DNA of 64,000 nucleotides from Cadophora sp. MPI-SDFR-AT-0126 (GCA_020747065.1 JAGMVK010000020.1:496001-560000), one strand, 5' to 3'. Shown: positions 10,147 to 23,100, counted from the first letter of the stretch. Made by a program: numbers and translations. Notes: generated by a model from the letters alone, not told the origin.

Positions 10147-11864
10147 ATATTTTTTTCTTTGTTTTCAGGCTTTTTTTTCTTCAAGTTGTTTGGCAATGAT
10201 GCATTGCGTTGGTAGCGCCAGATTTTGACAAATTGTTTTTTGGTTTGTTTACTTAACAAATAAGCCGATGAACGTGAAACTCATTGCCATTAAACTCCAG
10301 CTCTCTGTGGGGCACACACAGTCAAGCAAAAAGTTACACAACATATATGGAACATTTCACAGGATCTAAGGAGGTCGGAAGCTATGGCCTAGTATCCTCT
10401 GATAAGGATTCTACTCTCGTCCTCCTTGACGGCCTCCTTGCACCAGAGCATTTTAGTCTGTGAACCAGGCTGGGCAATCAACAAACAATCAGAGATAGTC
10501 AACAATAAACAATATAGTAGAAGATTTCATTTAGTAAGCTGTGTTGAAAAAGGTATTGGCTCAATGTTAAATGATACCAGACACTACCAAGAGAGTCTCC
10601 AACTCCCACTATCATGAGGTAAACAAAGCAAGCACTCACCACTTAATAGCTTAACAAGATCGGATACCACTAATACCTCCTTTCAGAGAGTGAGTAGAGT
10701 TCAGATGCATTTCAGTTGGCAAGTAGCATCTCCTGTCTTGGTCCTCTGTAGACCGTCTGCCACTGGTGACGACAAACCGCACACAACTAGCATAATATCA
10801 AATGCAAAATTCACCGTCTGTTTATCCGGCAGCAGGATTACCCATCCGGCATAACCATCTCGCTAATTGATCGCGAAAGTCAATGAGGGAATCGAGAGGA
10901 CGCTAAGACGAATGGCTATTGCATTGTTGATTTCCAAAATCAGATTTTTGGAGGCAGACAGTCTGTATGCTTACCACACACACAGTAAGCAATAAATTTG
11001 CGTCAAGGAAATTCCAGCACCTCATGTCAAATATACTGGCTACAGTGAGCATAGTCAAAATCCACCTTGCGAACAATATTAGTGGTCAGGCGTCGATGTG
11101 GCCGTCCGCTTCGCCATAATCAAGCATTTCATTATCTTGTTTCCAAGCCAGGCTCTTTAGATTTCTTATTCTCAACCATGGGACGAAACTGTGCCACAGA
11201 CCGAAAGTGAGAAGACTTGTACACTGCCTATGGGACTCCATTTCCTCATCGAGAAAATGCAAGAATCATTAGAGAAGAATTGGAAAGTTTTTCACTGAAC
11301 GTTCTGCTGTAGCATTTACTGGAACTGAGCAAGTATTCTTGAACGCAAGTAATTAGACGATATTAGTCATTTTGGCTAGGTACTGATTAGGAGATCTTTC
11401 ATCTAAGAATGCATTTGCCAGATGCCATCATCTAAACATCAGAAAGGTCGAAAATGCGATAAGATTCTCGTCAAGGCTTTGTTTGGTGGGGCTTTCCAGT
11501 GGTGACCCTCTCGCTTCAGTTAAATAGTCATGGGGCAACGATAAATAAAACTATCACCTAAAACTGGCTCGAAAAAAAGGATAGGAAGGAAAAGAGAGGA
11601 CGCTTTTGACATTAATTTTGTAATTACGTTCTTGCATTTAAAGATTTCAAGAACCTGAAAATAATACAGAAGAGAAGAGTCAGTAAATGAAGGACTAACA
11701 TGAGAGATGTGAGCTTCTAGGCGTCCCCGCGTTTTCGGCCCATGCCCGGCACACATTCAGCCAACAAAAAGCCTAGGTCAAAAAAATCTGAATCTCGAGG
11801 ACTACATCAGCTCCCTCCTAAAGCCCTAAATACCATACAAAAAGTACAAATAGATAATATTCAA

Positions 11865-11938
11865 TGGTCACTACGAGGGTCGAACTCGCGACCTTGGCGT
11901 TATTAGCACCACGCTCTAACCAACTGAGCTAAGCTATA
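11865..11938 (-). tRNA. tRNA-Ile(AAU)-like, damaged acceptor stem
   Basis: The reverse complement gives a 74-nt cloverleaf. It has D-arm AGCTCAGTTGGTTAGAGC, anticodon stem TGGTG/CGCCA with loop CTAATAA (anticodon AAT, isoleucine), T-arm GCGAG-TTCGACC-CTCGT, then AGTGACC and A. No intron is present. The 5' acceptor strand should read GGTCACT but reads TATAGCT, leaving three unpaired positions (1, 2 and 4) and one wobble pair. A TTTTT run lies about 20 bases downstream, so transcription is possible. It is either a pseudogene or a copy whose 5' end was replaced at a rearrangement junction. Confidence 0.65.
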
Positions 11939-12539
11939 TCGCATGTTAGAATCTGTTCTCATGAACTGGGCAAGTCGAATTGTGGTTACTTACCGACCGA
12001 GTTTTGGTGATTGGGTGACGTGGATGTGCTTATCTGATTACTTGTATGGCTAAAAACTTTGGCTGATTTGTGGGCCGGTATCGGGATGAAAAGTGCTCTA
12101 AGCGAGTGATGGCAGGACCGAAATTGGAGTCCCGGTACCGTAAGGAGTTGTGAACTTTGACCATGCCAACAGCGAATTCAACAACTCGAGGTCCAAGAAC
12201 CACGCGTGTCCGTCACTTCCTTACCAAAGTTCTTCATCCATCTTCCTTTAAAAACAGGGCCCTCTAAATGCGGACATAAAGACATTTCCAAAATACCGTA
12301 GTTCCAGCTTGATTGAAAATGCTTGATATTCAACTTTACCACTACTAGTACTTTCAACAGCGCATCCATGATTCCTTACATGACTTGACTGTCTCCTCGG
12401 AAATTCACCGTGCTGAGTAAAAACTCTAGTCCTGAACCTCAAAGCATATACCCTTACACTATGCTATTTGCAACACCAATACCGCCCATGACTCCAATTC
12501 CTCATCCTTATTTCCCTTCCTAGCCCTGCGCCATCCTCC
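11939..12539. other. intergenic, no gene seen
   Basis: About 600 bases between the tRNA-like sequence and the end of the minus-strand regulator gene. It presumably includes that gene's 3' UTR. No supportable feature. Confidence 0.6.
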
Positions 12540-15082
12540 CTATAGCCCAACATAAACACTCCTGAACAAATCCAAGTACTCCTTTTTAAACGCCATACTG
12601 CCCTTCATCTCCGGACACCCTTTCTCGCGGAATACTAGCACGGTTTCGCGCATCTTGGTCGCTAGATTCAGCAGGTGGGAGTCGTTGCCGAGGAGATCGT
12701 TGTTGTTCTTCTCTTCTGTGTCTTTGTCTTTGGCGGGAGAAGAGGCAGAAGTGGCTGTTGCGGCGGAGGAAGGTGGAGAGGATGATTTGGAGGATGACCT
12801 CGAGGATGACTTCCGGGATTGGTGGGGCGAGCAAGATGTGGTTGAGCTTGAGGTTGGAAGAGAGAAAGAGAATAACAGAGGGTTGGAGGAGCGAAAGAGT
12901 GCGAGGTGTGTTGAGAGGAGGAGTTTGAGAGTGTGAGTTAGGAAGTCGGATTTCGAGCGTGCTGTATGCATGTTAACAATCCTTCTTCGATCATGCAAGA
13001 CAGTCCGGTGGAAGTAAGAAAACATAGGGAATAGATTCAAGCAACGTACCTTTTTCATTAAATCTCATGACGATATTCGACAAATGACTCGCACCCAAAC
13101 ACAGAATCCTCAGAATCTGCCAGAATACCAACGCGACAGGGTATACCTGCTCGCGGGTCAAGAAGCCCGCTTTCCGGAAGACGAGGCGCTGCAGCATGGT
13201 GAAGAGGTCTCTGCATGCGAGTTGGAGGCGTTGGTAGAGGATGGTGTCGATTGTTGCTTCAGTGGTGCGGAATTGGGACTGTGAGGGTGTGGAGGAACTA
13301 GGATCGGAACTGAGGCTGGGAGAGGGAGTACATTTTACACCAGCTCGAAGGATGAATGCAAGGGACGCGACACGGAGCATGGCTGCTACGAGGGGTGACT
13401 GGACGTTGTCAGTACTTCAGCACATAGCGTTGCTGAGAAGGAGAGATGAGACATACTTCAGGTAAACCTTTCTTCACATACGCCGTCCCAAGAATAACAG
13501 AAATTGTAGCACATTGAAATTTCGAGTCCGCAGCATGCACGAACTTGGATGCATACTCCACAGCCCACTGCTCAACACGCGTGCCTAACGTCTCATCATC
13601 TTCCAGAATCGTGACCTGGACAGAAGCATCGTCTGCACACAGGCCGATCTTCTTCCTGTCCTGCGTTCGCCTGATGGCTGCTTGCTCGGTTGTGCTGAAG
13701 CTATTGAGCAGTTTACGGTGAGCACGAAGTTTTATGGGATGGGAAAGCCGGTCCACGCCGTCAATTAAGACAAAGTATTCTTCGTGGTCGGGACTGGAGT
13801 CTGGCGAGAGTAAGATGTTGAAAGAGACGACTCGTCGAGTTGACGAGTATTCGAAGTCTGGGATGATTAGCTTTGTAGTGAAAGCCGAGAAGGGACAATT
13901 ACATTCATGCACGGGCTTGCCGATGAATGGACTCTCCCTCTGACATCTGATCTCGTGTAGACCTTTTCCATTTTTCAGGCAAGATCCACACGGTGTACCA
14001 GTCGAGCACTAGATATGTCAGCTGGAGTCTCATACAAGCCGACATAATGAGCAACAAACCGTCCTCTTCCGAAAGCGACACTGATGGCAAGCCCCAGCCA
14101 TCCTCACGTCCCTCGCTGCCTTTCTCACAGGCGCATCGAGCTTCTTCCTCTTCTTGACCGTCGCCAACGCGCCAGGTGCATTCTCGAAAACACCAACACA
14201 TTCTTCTAGATGGCAGTCTGGCTGGACTTCTTCTGTTGAGGAGCGAGGTGATGTGTATTTACGCTTGGGAGCTGATGGAAGGGAAGGCTTCTGCTGCTTG
14301 ATGAATGTCTCAGGTGGTTGTTCACTAGTTGACCAATCTAGAGCCAAGCCCACGGATGAAGAGGTTGTCTTCTTAGGCTTTGGACTAGTGGTTGTAGTTG
14401 TAGCGACGTGATGTTGCTGGGGTTGATCTGGGATGAACGGTACCCAGGTGACATCGGTCGTAGCCAGATTCAGATCGTCATCGCAGTTGAAAGATAAGAG
14501 TCCAGTATCAGGATACCCTGCCAGTGCATGGTTTGACGGAATGATTCTATGCATAGAACTCGGAATCGAACTTGGATACGCGTGTTCAGTCGGTATTGTG
14601 ACAGCAAGTTGCGGTGTCTGAGAAGGGTAATCGCGTCCGTACTCCCCAGCATTATGATTGACGGCCGGAATGCAAGGCTGATACGCAGCTGCACCGCATG
14701 CTTCCTTCAAGGCTATCTGACTCTCAAACTCGTCAAAGGAGTGTCCGACTGAAATTGCGGAGTCGTTCGAGCTCATAGGATATGCGAACGTTTGGATTTG
14801 GTGTGCAGACAAGTCGTCCTGCGATGATAAGGACATCGTATGCTGCCACTGGTCCTGCACGTCTCGGATGTCGTTCCATGAAAGATCGAGCAGCGGCTCT
14901 GGGATCCAACTCTGGGCGATGAACTCATCGAGGCTGTTGTCGCTGCTGACGGAAAAGGTATGGTAATACTCGACTGGCGAGTGGTGTTTTGAAGTCGTGT
15001 CTTGGGCATAATGGGCATACTCGTCGTTGCCTCCCAGCTTCCTCTGGCTCTCACTCCGGATCATGGTTGCTGAGACTTGCAT
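12540..15082 (-). CDS. Zn2Cys6 transcription factor, zinc cluster mid-protein
   Basis: Nuclear fungal-specific regulator of 781 residues in four exons: 15082-14060, 14008-13457, 13398-13050 and 12961-12540. The introns are 51, 58 and 88 bp, GT-AG, the first two with CTGAC branch sites. The joined length is 2346 bases and stays open. The zinc cluster lies in the middle: Cys332, 335, 342, 348, 351 and 363, beginning CHQC-RFRKRT. The first intron falls exactly before the third cysteine. The last spacing (11 residues) is longer than the usual 6-9. The N-terminal 330 residues are Ser/Thr/Gln-rich and look like an activation region. The C-terminal exon contains a Ser-rich linker. The target genes are unknown. 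An alternative start is the ATG at 15064. Confidence 0.85.
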
Positions 15083-16421
15083 CCTGTCGAAGGGTGCAAG
15101 GTTTGGTAGCGGACATTGATCGTGCTGGACGATGTCACTTCAAAACCAAGGAAAAGCAAAATGGAGATTCGGACGCGGAAAAGTCTCAATGCTTTTTGAG
15201 GATATCGTCGAGCTGGGGAACAGCTCCATCCCAAGTCATAGCCATCTCAATCTCATGGATGTTAATTTGGGGGCGGTCGGTCCGTTTCCAGGTCCGTGTT
15301 TTTGCGGGGTGGTCAGGGTTGAGGTCCTGATATGCAGTGCGGTGTCCCAAAAGGGATGAGGAGCGAGGGGAGATGCCCAATAAAGTTGCTCGAGTCAGTC
15401 AGCATATGCAGGGGAGAAGCTCAGGGTCATGAACCATAACACCGAGGCTCGATGAGATGGATAAGATCTCACTCAACCCTAATTTATCCTTAAAAGTTTT
15501 TATCCAGATGGTACTCGAGTAGGTTTACGAATACTTGGGACGAAGTATATTAGTCAAGGACGTGTGGTGGAAAAAGTAGTGATCCTGGGCGATCAAAGGA
15601 CATGGGTATTCCCAACAGACTTTCGCTCTCATCTCCACCGAACGGCAAGGCAAGAAAGGAGCATCATTAAGAACACATCTTTTACTCATCCGAAAGACAT
15701 CGTCTCCAAAGGCAATACCAGCGACTGAACATACTTAGCAGATTCTCCCACTCTTGTGATGACCTTCTCAAGTCCTTGTCAGAACCGCCAAGGGAGGCAG
15801 CAGCTCTTCTGTTCAAAATATCGCCGTCGACAAGGATACAATACTATGTAATTAGCCACGTAAACCCTACTGCAAGGTAAACCCTACTGCCAAATGAATG
15901 GACAAACTCAGAAAATGGTAGTGTTTGGCATTAGAAAATTGAACCCTTTGATTCGCTATAAAAACATAATTTCACACTGTATCTACTCGAGAATCAAGCC
16001 CGCCGAAGAAGAAAACCCTCGGCTAGGAATCGAATAATTTCGCTTTCTTGTTTCTTTCTTTCCCAATGCAGGTCATCTCATCGCATCGCTGTTGACTCCT
16101 CCTTTCATCAATCGAAACAAAATCGGCGCCGAAAAGCCCCCATGAAAAAAGGAAAGGTATGAAGAACGACAAGTCAAAGGAAGCCCTTTCGCGCGCAATA
16201 TGCTGGTACCTGAACCCAAACCCAAACCCGAATGTAGGGAAGACCCAAGTCCCATATGTTTGTTTGTTGCAGTGCCCTAACCCGAAAACGCCTCATGCAA
16301 AGCTTGCTTGCTACATGGTCGGATGGAAGATGACAAAGGAGATTGTATGTTGCCTCGCTCGGCTGTGTTTACGATTTGCGGTGTTGAAACAAGAAAATGA
16401 GAAGGTCGCTCGAAGGCATCT
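15083..16421. other. intergenic, no gene seen
   Basis: A stretch of 1.3 kb upstream of the zinc-cluster regulator and downstream of the FHA gene, both on the minus strand. It presumably contains the regulator's promoter and the FHA gene's 3' UTR. No other supportable feature. Confidence 0.55.
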
Positions 16422-18768
16422 CTATCTTTCTGCTTTTGGTGGTTGCCACCCGTTCAAGTACGCCATTAAGCCCATCCCAATAAGCACAACGCCTACCATC
16501 GAGGCGTATGGTGTTGTGTGGTACAGTAGTGGATTCCCAGGTGGTCTCGAAAGAGTACTGACGGCCGAGTTGTTGGGTTGTTTCTCGTTCGATACGACAC
16601 TCCCGTTCGGTAGGCCAGCTTTGTTCAAAACTGGATCTAAAGCCTTGGTCGCCTCAAAGGTACCATTAGGCAGATCCTTTGTGAGACTGTCCCCAGAAAG
16701 TGATCGTATGTGCTCGACTGACTTAAGTCTTGCGAGTTCATCTGCTCTGATCTTTTCCACCATCTCTGCCAATGTTTTCCGGTCGGTATCTCTTTCCGAT
16801 TCGGCCGTTTCGGCCCGGATCTTGAACGACTCCATTTGGTCTCGTAGTTCCTGCATGTCGTGAAGCATAGTTTCGAGGCGCTTCTCGAGTAACAAAGTTG
16901 ATTCACTGATTGCAGTTGGGTCGACAGTATGGTTTGTCGGCACAAGGTCTGTGGGGGCCTCTTCTTTTACTTCGACGGGCTCCACAGGCGGCTCAAATGC
17001 TTCTTCAATGACCGAGCCTTCCTCACTAGCCTTAGCATCCCCATTTGTCTTTGCCTCCGACTGTTGTTCCAGCTTCTTCGCAATCTCCTCGGCCTGCTCG
17101 CGTGCTTGTCGTTCCTTTTGCAGCATCTCTTCTAAATCGCGTAGCCTTGCTCCTTGAGTGTCTATCTCCTTCTTGGCCGAGGCAAGAGCCTCAACTAACG
17201 TGATAATCTGACTGGTAGGTTCCTGACGGACTGGGGATACGCTAGGTACAGACCTGGGACGTTCGGTGTTGGTTCTTTTGAGAGGTGGTATTGGCGGATC
17301 GAAAATATGCGAGCGAGCGACATCAGGCTTCTCCGGAAGAGGTTGCTGTGGTGGTGGAGCGGGAGGGTCAGAAAATCGTGGCTTGACGTCGCCTCGAAAT
17401 GAAACGGAGCCTCCATTTACTTGCGGCGCCTTGGAAGCCTCGGGAACAGGGACCGTCTCTTTTTCATTCTCCTTGATATCCTCCTTAGACAATAACGACC
17501 CAAAGAAGTTGTCCGTCCGTCCAAGTTCATTCGTTTGTAATCGAGCTGCCCGCATTTCGTGCTTACATATATTAGCTAGGATAACCTAAAAACAGGGTAT
17601 AACTTACAGTGAGTCGTTTCACGATTTGCTCTGTGGTGACTGGCGTTAGCCAGAAGTTCATGGGCCGCTGTTGGCTCATAGCACTCATTTGACTTCCGGC
17701 TACACTAGCGGGAGGCCCCAAACGACCATTGCTTGTCACCGAACCAAGACTGCCCGTCCTTCCTCTCATCTGGAGCGAACCCTGGGATGGTAACATCATA
17801 GCTCCGTTCGCTGGATCCAAATCACCAAAGTTCATATCCAGGACATTGTTGGTCGCCCCCAGGAATCCAGCATGCTCGACTTTCGCGGCAACTTTGTGGT
17901 GTACCACCGTCTTTTGATCCTCGCTTACGATGTCGATTCCAAGTTCCAGATGATCCTGTGTTTGCAGTTCATGTGGCTCAGAGTCTCGATTTTCAGCAGA
18001 TAAACGGGCATTGTTCACAAAGGTACCGTTCGAGGATTTTACATCTCGAATCCAGATCTTCCCTTGTCGATCAGCCCATATCTCTGCATGTTGTCTCGAC
18101 AAGACTTTTGAATCAAAGAACCCATTCGTAGGCGTAGGCACTGTCTTAGCATTTGTTTGCCGTCCTATGCGTAGGCTGTCGGGATAAAATGGAACAGATA
18201 TCGTTTTCCTCTCGAATGTGCCATTCATGGATAGAAGATACAGAACCGGATTGCTTTCTCCGACTGGCTGGGCTGGTGGCCGAGATCCATTCATTTGTTG
18301 TGTAGGTGGCTGGAGTGTATGTTGTGACGGTACCACAGCGGATGGCTGGTGAATCGAGGTCATGGAGGACGCTGCAGTCGAGCCATTTTGGGCGAGGATT
18401 GATTGTGGTTTGGCAGTTGACATCCCAGATACTTCTGATTTACCTGCTGGCCATGGTCCTGTCCTTGGCGTCTTCTTCCGCGCCGCAGCAGTTCCTCCCC
18501 ATGTGCTGAGATCGCCAGACGGTATCATGGGCACGCCATTGGTTTGTGGTTGTACTTGAGCAATCGTAGATGTCGAGGAGGTTGAGGAGGCCGAGGAGTT
18601 TGAAGAGATAGACGAGGAGGAGTTGGCGCGTTGAGCGCTTTTTCGTGGCATGAACATTCGGGCGACTTCGTCGGCGTTCATGGCATTTAGTCCTCCTTGA
18701 CTGACATTAGCACTCCATGCTGACCGACTATTTTGTTGGAAGCTCGGTAGATTTGCAACCGCCGTCAT
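16422..18768 (-). CDS. pro45: FHA-domain, coiled-coil, tail-anchored protein (SLMAP/PRO45-like STRIPAK subunit)
   Basis: Probable SLMAP homologue (Sordaria PRO45, Neurospora HAM-4, related to yeast Far9/Far10), a STRIPAK component at the nuclear envelope and ER that acts in hyphal fusion and fruiting-body development. There are two exons, 18768-17608 and 17561-16422, with a 46-bp intron; the product is 766 residues. A Ser-rich N-terminus precedes the FHA domain (about residues 170-290) with the phosphothreonine-binding signatures RIGRQ, LSRQHAEI and SSNGTFVN. Exon 2 opens with the conserved block MRAARLQTNELGRTDNFF. A long Glu/Arg/Gln coiled coil follows, then a C-terminal hydrophobic anchor (MVGVVLIGMGLMAYLNGW) and a short tail. 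Domain order and the tail anchor match the family. It is divergent from mgr2. Confidence 0.88.
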
Positions 18769-19637
18769 CTGCGAGGTAGTCGAGGTGTCTGGCTAGGTGG
18801 TGGATGGGGTGTGAAGGATGGTATAAGGCAATGTGGGTGGAATGTTTTTGATTCAGAACCTCCCCATGCACCTCAACAAGATAGCTTCGCGGCGCTTCGG
18901 TCCAAACTTGATTTGTCTAGTCCGCACGTAGCTCGAGGATATCTTCTGCTGCTCCCGATGCGGTAGAGGTATATTCCAGGATGTAGGACTGTGGTGGAAG
19001 ATATAGTTAGCTCCTGTCTCCCAGTTTTCCAACGCCATGACCCCCGGGGCGGCAATAGGAGCACACACTCTTTACGCCCCAAGTATGTCTCCCTAAAGGT
19101 ATCCTGGTGGTCGTGAGAACAAAGGGCACTCACGTCTGCGCCGCGTCTGGTAGCCAGGTCAATTGTTGGTGGTGTAAGGGATGGCCGTCGAGGGTTGATG
19201 TTGCCAAATGGGAAAGTTTGGAGATCCTTTCCCTCTCGTCTGGCCCGTCTCACTCGCGAGGTTCAAAGCACCTATCAGGAGCGAGATCGGGATAAGAGCA
19301 CGCGCGCACATCCACGTCAAGTCGTTGCACCAGGTCAGGATACAGAGTCAGACTGTAGTGCATCGCCGTAGGAAAAGTCAAAGGCCTGAATAGATCTTCA
19401 AGATCTCGAGGCTCTTGCCAGCAGCAGCATAGCATGGGCAAGGAGCAAAGACTGACTGGAGTAACCTGAGCTGTCACGTGTTTGGTGCGGAGAGAATGTG
19501 GTCCGTGCTCTTACGAGCTTGGGCGGGAGAAGCCGAGAGTGCAAGAAGTACACAATTGAACCGCCAGCAATATATTTCCCGTCAGCCTCTTTGGAATAGC
19601 TCAACCTCATTTCAACCACCTCCTACCATCGTCAAAT
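18769..19637. other. divergent promoter region between the FHA gene and mgr2
   Basis: About 870 bases shared by two outward-facing genes. A minus-strand open stretch (19253-18873) contains plausible splice signals but matches nothing I know. It may be an intron-containing 5' UTR of the FHA gene. No gene is called. Confidence 0.5.
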
Positions 19638-20184
19638 ATGCCAGTACCAGTGGGGGCTAATATGGGCGGGCCATCGGCCTTTGACAAGTGTGAGTTGATC
19701 TGGTGGTCAATTAGACAAAAGTAGTCTGCAAGAGCATCAACTGAAAAAGGCAAATAGGGAAGATGGGTGCTATGATGGGTAGCAGTAAGCTGAAGTGCCT
19801 CTACGTTCATTCGCAGATGCTAAAACTATGTTTACAGCTGTCGGAGTCATAATTGGTTTCATATTTGGTATGCTGTGATCTCGAAGGGAGACAAGAAAGG
19901 CATTCTAACTCTCCAAGGTTCGGTCAACATCATGAGATATGGCGCAGGTCCAAACGGGATTGGACGAACCCTCGGACAATACATGATGGGATCTGGAGCA
20001 ACATTCGGGTAATAGCGATTTCTGCAGACCCTCTACATTTACTGACATTGGCAGGTTTTTCATGTCTATTGGCAGCATGATCCGAACAGATACCATTTCC
20101 CAAGAAGCCGCAGAAGCTTTTGCTAGATCGAAACGGAGACCACTCATCATGTCTCGGCAAGTGTATCGACCATCGCGCGATTAA
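19638..20184 (+). CDS. MGR2: Mgr2, TIM23 translocase subunit (ROMO1 family), five exons
   Basis: Small mitochondrial inner-membrane protein that joins the TIM21 arm to the TIM23 presequence translocase and gates lateral release. The exons are 19638-19689, 19758-19784, 19838-19867, 19918-20008 and 20055-20184; all introns are GT-AG (68, 53, 50 and 46 bp). The joined 330 bases encode 109 residues. They begin MPVPVGANMGGPSAFDKW and contain KMGAMMGSTVGVIIGFIFG, GAGPNGIGRTLGQYMMGSGATFG and FFMSIGSMIRTD, which are hallmark Mgr2/ROMO1 sequences with two Gly-rich membrane helices (GxxxG). Exons 2 and 3 are only 27 and 30 bases long, which hides the gene from simple frame scans. The assignment is confident. 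Confidence 0.93.
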
Positions 20185-23100
20185 ACGCGACATATATGTG
20201 TAGAAAAGATTGGCAGATTCGGAATGGGAATAATGGCGTTCACGTATATGCTGGAAGTGGCAAAGAGGGTTTTCACAAGTCTGTCTGGAGGTTGACCGTG
20301 GCTCTCGGCTCTGTTCATCTTTCTGACCAGGCCCCGATGCAGGTTTTGTCCATTGTATCAACACCATATCAATCAAATACCCTTGTTGGCGCAAACTTCA
20401 GAACCTGAGGACCTCGGCATGATTGGACATGGGTTGCCGTCTCGGTATCGTGCATATATTTCTTCGCTCGCCAGAGACTATCCTCTCACGGGCAGCACGG
20501 TGTCATCATCGAAGTCGCTGCTTTTCCGCAGCGGATTGCTTCCCCTCAAGTGTTGTGTGGCGATCAGGACATTTGCGAAGGCAGAGTTCAGCAGATCAGT
20601 TTCACAGAAGGATACTCTTTCGTGTTATGTACAGGCTGATGGGATTTCTCAGCCGCCTAGCAGGACTCAGCCAATATCGAATCAGCCCCAAAAAAGATTG
20701 CTTTCCATCTGGAAGTACGGGTTCTTTTCATCTCTTCCCCCCATCATCCTCGACCTTTTCATCAACGATTGCGCTGGGAACAGTGACTCGTCAGAGCATG
20801 TACTTCCCCAGGTCCTGCATTATTGTCTCCCGTAAGATGCATTTTTTGTTGAACGAGATGTTCCCTCCGCCTCACCTACTACCCTGCAATTGTTCAATGG
20901 ATTCTACTCGATGATAGTTCTGCAAACTACTCGGCCCATTAGGTATGCAGCACAAACATCCGGCAAATCTTGAATGGCTTAGCAACATAGTAAGCATGTC
21001 CTCGAAAGAATCCGGTCGTCGACCCGATCGAGCAAGAAGAATTGAAATTTGAACTCCCAAGCGGAATCACAACGCTTCTCAACAGGTCGAACTCATGGCG
21101 CTCGATGATTTGGGATAAATATTGAGCCGCAATTTTGGTCTCCACTCTCATGCGTTCATGCGAGACGTGCAACAAAAGGTATCGTCGCTCACTTACTTGA
21201 AACAGCCGCTATCTGACAGCTGGTCAAGCGAGATAGGGGTACGAAAGTACAACCCTTTTCGTCTCGGTTGATGTTGATTTCGGCCTCGAGCAGATTTAAA
21301 TGTCAGATATTGAATATTCCACCTCGAAAATTTTGACCTTTCTGCAACTGGCCGAAGAGTCAGGTATCCGCTTAGACCTCGCAAAGGCTTCCGAGGTCGC
21401 AGACTTCTATTTGAGCATCCCGTCTCAGAGCAGCGCGTACTTGTACCGCCATGACCGTCAAACTCAATGTACAGTAACCCTTCTCGTCAACGCTGGTATT
21501 AGTGTGCATCACCAAAATAGCAACATCAATTCCATGACGGCGGCACCCTCCAAAGTTTTTTTATTCAAAACCGGAGTTTTCTTCGGATAGCTGCACTCTG
21601 ATATTGACAGCAAGACAATGACTCTTGGATCGTTGGATTTTCCAGCCTTTTTCAGCCTTCCATGCTGGAATTTGTTGATTATACGACTTTCGAATCTGAG
21701 TGATGGTGATCAAAGCTAAAATTCATCATTGAAATTAAATTCGTTTGCTCGACAGTAGAGAACAAACACAATCCATTGCTGACAGCAATTTTATCGAGTC
21801 TGATTTGTCTACCGGGACCGAAGCCTTCATAGACACGAACTTTCTCCATACGTCCGCATTCATAGGACATGACTACAGTGCTTTTAATCTGTCATTTGGC
21901 AGTATTACAGCAGTTCTTCATGAGCAAACGTGTCGTCTGAAGAATTTGTGATTTGCTCTGATTTCCGGCGACTCTACAGCATCTGACGTTAACCACTATG
22001 CTAAGTCCACGGACTTCATATCGACTCGCTTTACGAGTTCTCTTCTTTGAGGCATATATCTGCATGGTCGAAGTGGCATTCTCGCTTCCTCTTTATGATA
22101 GATCGCACAAGCATTGGAGGCGCACCGTTCATCCGAATTCAGATCTACTCAGGAACGCGTATGCTTTGATGTCTCGAGTTCTTGACTCTCCGTTCTGAAA
22201 CAGATGCACTGACAAGAAGTCCCGAAGGAAACTTGGGATACGAGGGGGCACGATGCCGCTTTCCCAGAAACAGGCTTCCTGACTCTTTTGCTTGGTCCGG
22301 GCGGCTCCTTTCCCACTATTCGACCCGTGTGCGCGGGATCTCTGTGCACGGAGCGGCCTTGACCGGGCCAGCCCAGCTTTATCTCAGCTACATAAGCCAA
22401 CAGCGATAGATCCTGCAAAGATGACTACAGCACAACGAATGTGTCCTGCATACTAAATCTCGGACCTACATGTGGCTATTGACAACTTGCATAATGGACC
22501 TCCTGTTCTTTGGTGCCATTAATTCACATTTTCCCATTCGAAAGAAAGTCGAGAAAACGAAGCTCTCAAAACTGACGATCCGGACAGTCTCACGGCCTTC
22601 CCCACGCTGATCGATCGAACAATATTCCTCAACGAGTCATCAGCAGAGCCCGGTGCCGCCTGCTTAGCTTGACCTAAGACACAAACGATCCTCAAAATAG
22701 GGAAAGCACGGAACGTTGCGTCTGCTTAAACATCTCTAGTGCCCGCGTGCTCGGAACATCAACAGAGCTAACAAGTCTAGTCCTCACGAATCACAACAAT
22801 TCGAAAGTTGACCTCGAAATAACAGTCAGCACACCATTTTTTCAGCCAAGCTTTCTTTGGCCACCAAGCCTATCCCAATCTTTGAGTACCGCCTTCCAGA
22901 TCTTTTCGCAACTCTGGAAGTACTTTTCAAACTCGCGTTTTCTTGATTCATGGCAATTTCTCCTATCAGTCTTCACCAAGTACATCTTCGCTGATTTCGC
23001 GGTGAAAAGCATTCGTACTGTCCCAGATTGAATCTCAAAGGCGTTCATAAGCCATTCAAAGCCTATTCAGCCGCAGACGGCAGAAGCCTCAGTAGTTACG

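Larger units (their letters stand above)
8768..11864. other. 3.1-kb gene-poor intergenic region
   Basis: No open frame here has credible coding character. It contains a 27-base T-run (9355-9381), a short tRNA-like 3' fragment (10122-10146), and many A/T-rich stretches. Nothing else is supportable. Confidence 0.6.

Noticed and set aside
16159..16863. A 234-codon plus-strand open frame
   Set aside because: It lies antisense to exon 2 of the FHA/coiled-coil gene, whose protein is clearly recognisable. The plus frame is a composition shadow.
20353..20914. Two overlapping plus-strand frames of about 160 codons each
   Set aside because: They overlap in different frames, lack start context and family resemblance, and have Ser/Cys/Leu-rich noise composition.
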